Source of the DNA: Pyrrhosoma nymphula
Taxonomy: Eukaryota > Arthropoda > Insecta > Odonata > Coenagrionidae
Direction: 5' to 3'
Assembly: GCA_963573305.1 (NCBI GenBank)
Contig: OY754339.1
Location: 74,881,376-74,945,375, forward strand
DNA length: 64,000 nt
Shown here: piece after piece, positions 57,681 to 64,000 of the stretch
Layout: each line of letters starts with the position of its first letter
Numbering within the stretch: position 1 is the stretch's first letter
Program-made: the position numbers and the translations under genes
The notes under the pieces: generated by a model
Database searches by the model: none
What the model saw: only the letters and a program-made list of their open reading frames with translations
What the model was told of the DNA's origin: nothing

Positions 57681-59164
57681 GGTGAGAAACAAAAAGTAAA
57701 AGAAATGTGAAGTATTTTCCCTTAAATTCACAGATGCTTCAACACAATTATGTTGTTATGCATCTAAATATACAAAATACATTGTTGTTTAACTTTTTGT
57801 GATACGCAGCTAATTAATTCGCGCAAAGCGTTCGATTCGATGCATTTTGATATCCTCGGCCGGCAGTCTTTCTAACACCCATGAAAAATAGCCACATAAT
57901 GTAAACCTTCAATATTCTTTCAAAGCGACTGTCCCTAGATATTTTACGAAGCGAAACCCAGTGCGTGCACGTATAGGGCGGTAACCAGATAGCGAAAATG
58001 AGAAAGTGATAAAAGAGGAGTGATTACCCATAAAATTACTCAAAATTTCTCGTCTACACGTGGGTGGATATTCGGCGGAATTATCACAAACGGCCTCCGG
58101 GCGTATCGCTAACCTCTCCTATATTTCCCCAAGTTGGTCAGCATGAAACTCGCCAAAAACTAATACAAGGATAAAGGAAAAAAACAGATGGTTCCGTTCA
58201 GAAAACCTCGATACGCAAACCCAGTTGTATGGTAGAAGACTCTTCCTTCAGAGGAAGCACTCGGATGAAGTCGCAGTGAGCGAATAGGAATAGGGCAGTA
58301 TGGTCTACTCTTCGGCCACACTGCATGCCTACCTAGACATACCGCGTACTGCGTACCTAGGCATAGCCAACTCCTTCGTTTTGGCAGAAGTTAAAGTTTA
58401 TCCGGTTTGCGAAGCCTTTATAGGTCCTATGAGAATTATAAACAGCCAAATTGAGTGCGTAAAATAAACAAATGAGTGCGAAAATTAATATATTACGGGG
58501 AATGTGAGACTTACCCCAGGAGAATATCTCGACAGTCGGCATTTACTTAATAATTTTTTTAACAATATTTTTTATTATAACCAAAAAGCGTCGTCTACAA
58601 CATTTATTTTTAAATTATCCAAATTCATAGTAATATGATAACTCATCTTGGTTTGACATATTATTGTGTCATTTACAGGGAACATTTTTTTATTGAAAAG
58701 ACATGATGGCGAAAGGTAAAACTACGTTTAGGGAAGTTTGAAGACGAATCCAAACTCTTAAAAGTTAAGGTTACAACTACCAAAAGAACTAGCATTCATC
58801 TGGCAGATCACTCAATAATGATAATTCCAGCACCTACTACAATAATCATGGAGTAATATGTAGAAACTCAGGCGAACGGAGATAAAGAAAGAGATGAAGG
58901 ATTAGGTATAAGAATGAGATAATCGTCCAAGACACTTGAATTCCTGGCATTCACTCATCAATTTTATCCTGTGCAGCGTCTGTGCACCGCTAGTGCAATG
59001 CAAGTCTGCGTCATTTAGTTACATATTCTGCACGAATGCATTCTGAACTGGTGAAACGATAGGACAGACTTGGAAACCAAGCGGAAAGTCATCTGATAGA
59101 TTTTCCGATGATGATATTGATAGTGGTGCAAAACGTCCCAGGATGACGGTGCCTAAACACTGGT
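57681..59164. other. No recognisable gene
   Basis: AT-rich; a short imperfect palindrome around GCCTACCTAG occurs near 58326-58365. No gene or element assigned. Confidence 0.4.
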
Positions 59165-59345
59165 CAACATCGTTGGTCGTTCAATCCTAAAATAGGTTGA
59201 CTGCAGCCCTCCATCCTTCCCTATCTAATGCTAGTTCCCTTACTTCCTGGTATTTCTTCTGGTGTACTTTCCCCATTATTTGATCTATGTATTTATCCCT
59301 TGTCCTTCATTTAGGACTTTTCCTCTATTTTTCCTTCAATTATAT
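59165..59345 (-). pseudogene. LINE C-terminal end fragment
   Basis: Minus strand: IIEGKIEEK, then after a shift RDKYIDQIMGKVHQKKYQEV and RELALDREGWRAAVNLF before a stop. The order (G-K, basic turn, Y-I-D-Q-I, Y-x-E-V-x-x-L-A-x-D-R-x-x-W-R-x-A-V-N) is the standard C-terminus of the LINE group represented at 48.3 kb. Confidence 0.7.
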
Positions 59346-60068
59346 TTCTCACAATAATGTTACAATTACTTCAAAATAAAGAGTGTTGTCGGTAATATTC
59401 CGACACTTTAGGCAGCGGGCTTCCACGGCCACTGTCTAAGCTCTCCTCGACCAGTTCGTGCGTAGCCACGTGCACTGTAGGTAACCTCCCGCGCCGCAAG
59501 ACATCAGCGAGCGACACACGCGTAGGGGTAGCGAAGGCAACCCATTCAATGAGAACCGCCGAGAAGTCGAACACGTGTCAGAGACGCCCGCCTCGAATGG
59601 CATTGAAATGAATCCGATTTCCCTTCGGAATCGTGGGAAAAGGGATGGTCACAAGTAGACTTCGCCAAAGGGGTTTTGGGACCCTCGCGGGCAAGTTTGG
59701 GCGGTCACAGGTCGTGGTGGACCCTGAATAAGATTTAGGGATCAGTATCCAGGGAGGTAAGCAGGCCGTCGCAACAACAATGAGACGAAGTCAACGTGAA
59801 AGAATTGGTGGGATGATGAACGGGTTGGAACAGGTTGTGGCATTGCATTCGTAAGTGGCGACATAGACTTATGCCACGTATCCTTAGGGAGGGGGGGGGC
59901 AGAGGGGGAAGTCTGGGGAATGCCAATAATGTTCACATCAGAGGTTTTAATAACATCATGCACGCTGATTTGCGACCCGTTGTCATGAGTTTTAATGTGG
60001 AATAATTTATAAAATAACTACGAATTACAAATAAGATCGCACTTACGTCACCAACAAACAGGAGAATT
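59346..60068. other. No recognisable gene
   Basis: GC-richer at 59400-59720; a G run lies at about 59890-59899. Nothing assignable. Confidence 0.4.
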
Positions 60069-61570
60069 AGGGAATCCTTAAATCACGTAGCCAGTTTGAG
60101 GGGGGAGGGGTTTGACGAAAATCTACGCTGGGAAACATGGGGAGGGGGAAGGGGGTGTCTTAGTTTGGGATACGTGAATTTATATTGACGCATTATCATT
60201 ATTTTTTTAAAATGCGCACGCAATATTAATAGAGAAAGTTAGTCGTACTCGGTCGGACCCTATTTCGCGCTCACAGGTTTCCACGAGTCTCACTCTCTGT
60301 CGTAATTGTTTGTCTGTTGTGGGTGCGGTGCTAGCCTGCCTAATAATACCTCATGACCACTTTGGCTCTCATCTGAATGAGTCTGCTGTCTCTTATGACA
60401 AAGAACTTGGAATGCACAATTTCAAATTTGTCGGAAAAACGCTTGCCGAAGTGTGGAGCCAAGTCGTCATTGATGGTTATGAAGTTGATGCAGAAGGTAT
60501 TGCTCAAGAGCCAAATTTGGTATCATCTTAGTGGTATCACAAGAGTAAAAGAGAGCCAGTATTTTCTCCAGGTTTGAAACTGAAACTGTATTAAAAATAT
60601 TTTTTCCCATCATATTTCAATTGAAATTCTATTCAAAGTATAAATTGTACTTTGTTACTTAAGCTATATTGATTATTGAAAACACATTTCCATGCAACTT
60701 AATTGTTCATATTCTCAGATTATCAAGTGTGCTGATAGAAATTGCTGTGGAGATTGGAGAAGTAATTTAAAAGATCTTCTCCCGTTGAGAAAAGGTTTTC
60801 TGCCACCTCCATTTCCATTGCGTAGGGCAGGTGATGGTTTATATTTTAATTCCAACCCCAGAAGATACTCACGAGAAAGACAGCTTTTGTGATCTCTTTT
60901 TTAGGCAATCTATCGTACTAAAACCAACGAAAGCTACGGGCTTTCCTGTGCCGTATCATTTCAACTTCCGCTCCGTGCGTAATGATATTACTGGTAAGTT
61001 GTGCGTGGAATTCCGCCATTTTATATTGTTATTAACTTTTCATGGTTACAATAAACGATTGCTTTTAATACTAGGAAGGACCTACAATTCTTGTGGCAAG
61101 TACTTTTCGCCGAAAAAGCAAATAAAACTTGAACGTAAAAAAAATGCTTGGTCGAACTATTAGTGATAAGAAACGTGCAAGAAAGATAATAACACGAAGA
61201 GGAGAAGAATTTTTGTGAGACCAATACGCTATAACCAGTCGTAGAGTTGCTTGAGGAAGATGACGTTGAAATAAGTACTCATGATATTCAGCTTGATATT
61301 GACGAAAATGTCGAGAACGATTCTATATTTCCCGTGACTAGCGATTTGCATGCGTGGCTAATCTCGCCATTTGTTCCTTCTGATGGCAAAGAGCAATACA
61401 AATATTTATAAAAACTACTTGCTTATTAATTTTTCAAATTTATAATTAATTTATTTTTGAACCACTTGCCTCCTTGGAGGGAGGAATCTGGGAAAAAGCC
61501 TCAATAGACCATGTGGGAGGGGGGTTTCAAAAGTGTCTAAAATAGAACTACGTGATTTATGGACAGCCCT
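60069..61570. mobile_element. 1.5-kb element with terminal inverted repeats, carrying a spliced gene
   Basis: The left end AGGGAATCCTTAAATCACGT (60069-60090) and right end, read inward, AGGGCTGTCCATAAATCACG (61570 down to 61548) are inverted repeats of about 22 bp with an indel and a few mismatches. Both are followed inward by G-rich sequence (GGGGGGAGGGG at the left; GGGAGGGGGG at the right). The left end also has a direct echo of the right end (GTGTCTTAGTTTGGGATACG, then TGAATTTAT, at 60153-60182). No clear target duplication is visible. The cargo is the pseudogene at 60276-61431. The TIR type resembles cut-and-paste DNA transposons, but I cannot name a superfamily. Confidence 0.6.
60276..61431 (+). 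pseudogene. Intron-containing gene of an uncharacterised arthropod family, decayed
   Basis: Three exons can be laid out. Exon 1 (about 60276-60571): ACLIIPHDHFGSHLNESAVS, ELGMHNFKFVGKTLAEVWSQ and VVIDGYEVDAEG, then one frameshift near 60515 before RVKESQYFLQ. Intron 1 (60572-60718): GT...TTCTCAG, phase 0. Exon 2 (60719-60993): IIKCADRNCCGDWRSNLKDL and RKGFLPPPFPLRR, a frameshift near 60850, then LFFRQSIVLKPTKATGFPVP and YHFNFRSVRNDITG. Intron 2 (60994-61074): GTAAGT...TACTAG, splitting a glycine codon. Exon 3 (from 61075): RTYNSCGKYFSPKKQIKLE, a zinc-finger-like C-G-x-Y-F segment, decaying to SIFPVTSDLHAWLISPF near 61370. I recall multi-copy arthropod proteins with H-D-H-F-G-S-H-L, L-A-E-V-W and C-x-x-x-x-C-C in this order, function unknown. 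Both frames join correctly across both introns, which supports the splicing. Confidence 0.6.
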
Positions 61571-61689
61571 TTACACGTAAATATTGAAAATACGAATTTC
61601 GAACCATTCCGCGAATAGGTACTGTTGATCTCGAAGCCTGTCCCTAGAACGACAGATTTTGTTCGTGTAAATCACAAGTCTACCTACTT

Positions 61690-61940
61690 ATTGAGTTGGC
61701 GCGGTTGCTTGAGCACTGGCCGTCGATTTCAAGGGCCCGGTTTCAAGTCCCGGCGGAGAATTATTTAACTGAATCTAGCTTACTACTAGAGGTGCCAAGT
61801 AGATAGCATTTTCAGCAGCTCTCACAACTCACTCCCCATCCATCAATTCTTCCGTCGGATGTGGACTAAAATATCGGGACTCTCCGCACCATTTGCACGT
61901 AGAAAGGCTCGATGACAGGTTTTTGTCCACAATTTGCAGC
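61690..61940 (+). repeat. tRNA-derived SINE, diverged copy
   Basis: The head GAGTTGGCGCGGTTGCTTGA, GCACTGGCCGTCG and GCCCGGTTTCAAGTCCCGGC (61735 onward) gives recognisable A- and B-box regions. The body fragment TTCTTCCGTCGGATGTGGAC and GGCTCGATGACAGGTTTTTG parallels the CTCCGTCCTTCGGATGGGAC ... CGCCGGGTTTCTC blocks of the other copies. The pyrimidine tail is not recognisable. Confidence 0.5.
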
Positions 61941-64000
61941 AATTAAGAGAATTTTCTCATTTTTCCACAACGACAATGGTTTCCTATCGGTCGCAACTCA
62001 TGTTTGTTCCTTGGAGGTAGGGAAGTGATAATGTATTGCGTGATCGTGGTTGCATTTATAACTGAAACTAAAATACACACCAGTTTTCAGTCCACGTATC
62101 ATTTGAAACTTTGAAGGTATTATCGAATCGAAGGAAAGCAAGCGTGACCTCATCATTAGTTATCAAACCGAGAAAATGTTTCACCAGAGATTATAAAAAA
62201 AATTAAAAAATTAAGTAGGAATATATTCATGAAAAATTATTTCAGGAAGTTAAAACTCCAGGGCGTCATCCACCCATTCAGTGATAAGTCATAATTACTT
62301 GGTAACAAATTTGTGCAAGTGAATCCTCAACCTGAGAATGCAAACTTAGAGTTCAAAGAAAACAAAGTTCAAAACCTAGTTATAATTCGCTCACTCACTG
62401 GACGGCAGGTACAAGTGATGTGCAGGAAAATTAAAAAAATACCCATAAAAGAGAAGGTAAGGCTGGGATTTTCCAAAAAACCTATCACTCAGCTTGTAAA
62501 ATACCCAATGAATTTATGAACGAGCAAACATTCTCCCAATACAGGAGTGACTTCCTCGTGCGAAGCACACTCGCTCCAGATCACCATTGCCATCGACGCA
62601 AGGAAACACGCCCCCTACTCTTACACACGGCACGCACACTATTTGCACTAGCAGAGCATGTTTCATGTAAATTATGGGCAGCGCACCGCATAATTAATGA
62701 CGTATATTGCCTTGCTTCGATTTTTCCCCGTCGTCGGCCCGAACAGATCGGATCGGTTCCTCCTGCCCACGTGGATCCAAGCGAGCCGTGTAATTTGGCG
62801 TTGTTTTCGGGATAACCATCGGACGAGCTGTGCGGTATTTTACCCGCAAAATTCACCCTCGTTTTCACCAAAACGTTTTAAGCATTCGGGGCGCTGGATT
62901 ATCTTTCCTCCTTCTCCTCCTCCTGGGAGGAGGGATATTACGAAATTTTTAAATTTCACCGCAAATACACCGATGGAGAAGAAGAGGATACAAGTACGTC
63001 AAGTGGCCTCCGGATGTGGACACTAAAGTGGCTCAAATTTGAGCTGATTTAAGGGTAAAACCGCGTAATAAGAGTTTGTTACCGTTTCATAATGTGACTT
63101 GTACAAAGAAATTGCGACGATAGACGATTTTCGGTCTCTTGATGAAATTTGGGTACCAATGTAACACGATTCATATTTCATTATATTGCATGTCTCGCGA
63201 CGGTACTGGGATTTACCAAAGGGCTACTTGTTTTACCAGGTTCAAATAGGATCTGCCCAAAATAAATAAAATGTGAATATACAAAGCTTATTGAAAAAAC
63301 TTAAGCGCGCTATGTTTCACTGACTAAAAATAGACGAGTACGTTTTTTTATTAAACCTAGGAAGAATCACGTGATGTCAAACGTATTGCAACTAAAAATT
63401 ACGCGATTTCAAAGTACACTGAAAATTTTAAATAGGAGTAAAACAAAATCAGTGTTATAATGATTATCAATTTTTTCCGGAACGCGACTAAACATATATA
63501 AAACGCAAGAGTTTCACTTGTAAATTGAGAAACCTTTTATTCTCCTCGTTCTTAAGGACGTAATACGAATGAGAATATATTTCACCACAAGACATGGCTT
63601 AATATCTAATTATACTTTGATTTTCGCAGCACCGGAGATAGGAAATAAGAGTATGCTCAGGGGAGCTTACATTATCAAAATATAGGCCAGTCAAAGTAAA
63701 CTGCTGATTGGTATCTAAAAAAATAACTACCTAAAGTTGTTATTTTCCGAGTGTTGCATTCTTTCGCTTTGGCAATCACCGCCGGAGCTCATAAGAAAAT
63801 AATGCGCGCGCCCACGCAGACCTCTGACGGAGATCGGAAACCCTTTGCAGTTCCTTGCGGCATAAGACGAGTATGTATAAGAAGTGGAGCCGCCGGGCAC
63901 TTGAGCCGCTACCCCCAATTCACACAGCGGGCGACTGTCTCCTCCTCTACTCGGTGGACGACCGCCGAGTTTTTGGTTTCATAGGATTGCGAGTATCTAT
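61941..64000. other. No recognisable gene; GC-rich window end
   Basis: 62520-62830 and 63740-63970 are CpG-richer than the AT-rich sequence between them, with overlapping frames on both strands and no known motifs. TATAAGA at 63875-63881 followed by GC-rich DNA is compatible with a promoter whose gene would lie beyond the window, but nothing else supports it. Confidence 0.35.

Noticed and set aside
63875..63881. TATAAGA in a GC-rich context near the window end
   Set aside because: No initiator at the usual distance and no gene visible before the window ends.

Overview
The window reads as nuclear DNA of an arthropod, probably an insect. The evidence is indirect: there are no operons, ribosome binding sites, rRNA or prokaryotic genes; introns are short GT-AG; and the repeats are of kinds common in insect genomes (LINE reverse transcriptases, a Penelope-like element with a GIY-YIG domain, hAT-type non-autonomous elements, a tRNA-derived SINE). 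I recognised no intact host protein-coding gene. Nearly every open frame is short, or lies in polypurine/polypyrimidine or CpG-rich sequence and looks fortuitous. The window is best described as gene-poor intergenic or intronic DNA made of transposable-element relics.

Layout. 0-10 kb holds an inverted-repeat element (305-773), a SINE (5.6 kb), a LINE 3' end with a snap-back tail (7.8-8.7 kb) and an inverted repeat (9.4 kb), ending at a 187-bp palindrome (10.0 kb). 10-20 kb has two LINE 3' fragments (12.8 and 13.9 kb), an 865-bp hAT-like element with exact 8-bp target duplications (14.7 kb), a reverse SINE and a 206-bp hAT MITE, also with exact 8-bp duplications (17.2 kb). 20-29 kb contains a second plus-strand SINE, a decayed 2.4-kb Penelope-like element on the minus strand (21.2-23.7 kb), an apparently perfect 594-bp tandem duplication of LINE sequence (25.6-26.8 kb), a LINE RT fragment, and a tandem pair of units carrying hammerhead-like motifs (27.8-28.1 kb). 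29-48 kb is mostly unannotatable AT-rich DNA with scattered LINE tails, SINE fragments, palindromes and G-rich or CpG-rich blocks (28.4-29.2, 35.6-36.0, 38.9-40.1, 42.0-42.4 kb). 48-64 kb contains the best-preserved LINE reverse transcriptase (48.3-49.7 kb, minus, one in-frame stop), more LINE fragments (including one with a perfect 18-bp target duplication at 57.2-57.7 kb), and a 1.5-kb element with terminal inverted repeats enclosing a decayed, intron-containing gene (60.1-61.6 kb).

Two systems deserve attention. First, a recurring terminal module, found in several places as an inverted pair or tandem unit, carries CTGATGA, a short hairpin, GAAAC and, in its best copies, a palindromic 8-mer followed by C. 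That is the order of a type I hammerhead ribozyme, and one copy lies downstream of the Penelope-like ORF on its coding strand. Second, the 60-61.6 kb TIR element appears to carry a spliced gene of an uncharacterised arthropod family. All family names come from pattern recognition by eye; no search was run.
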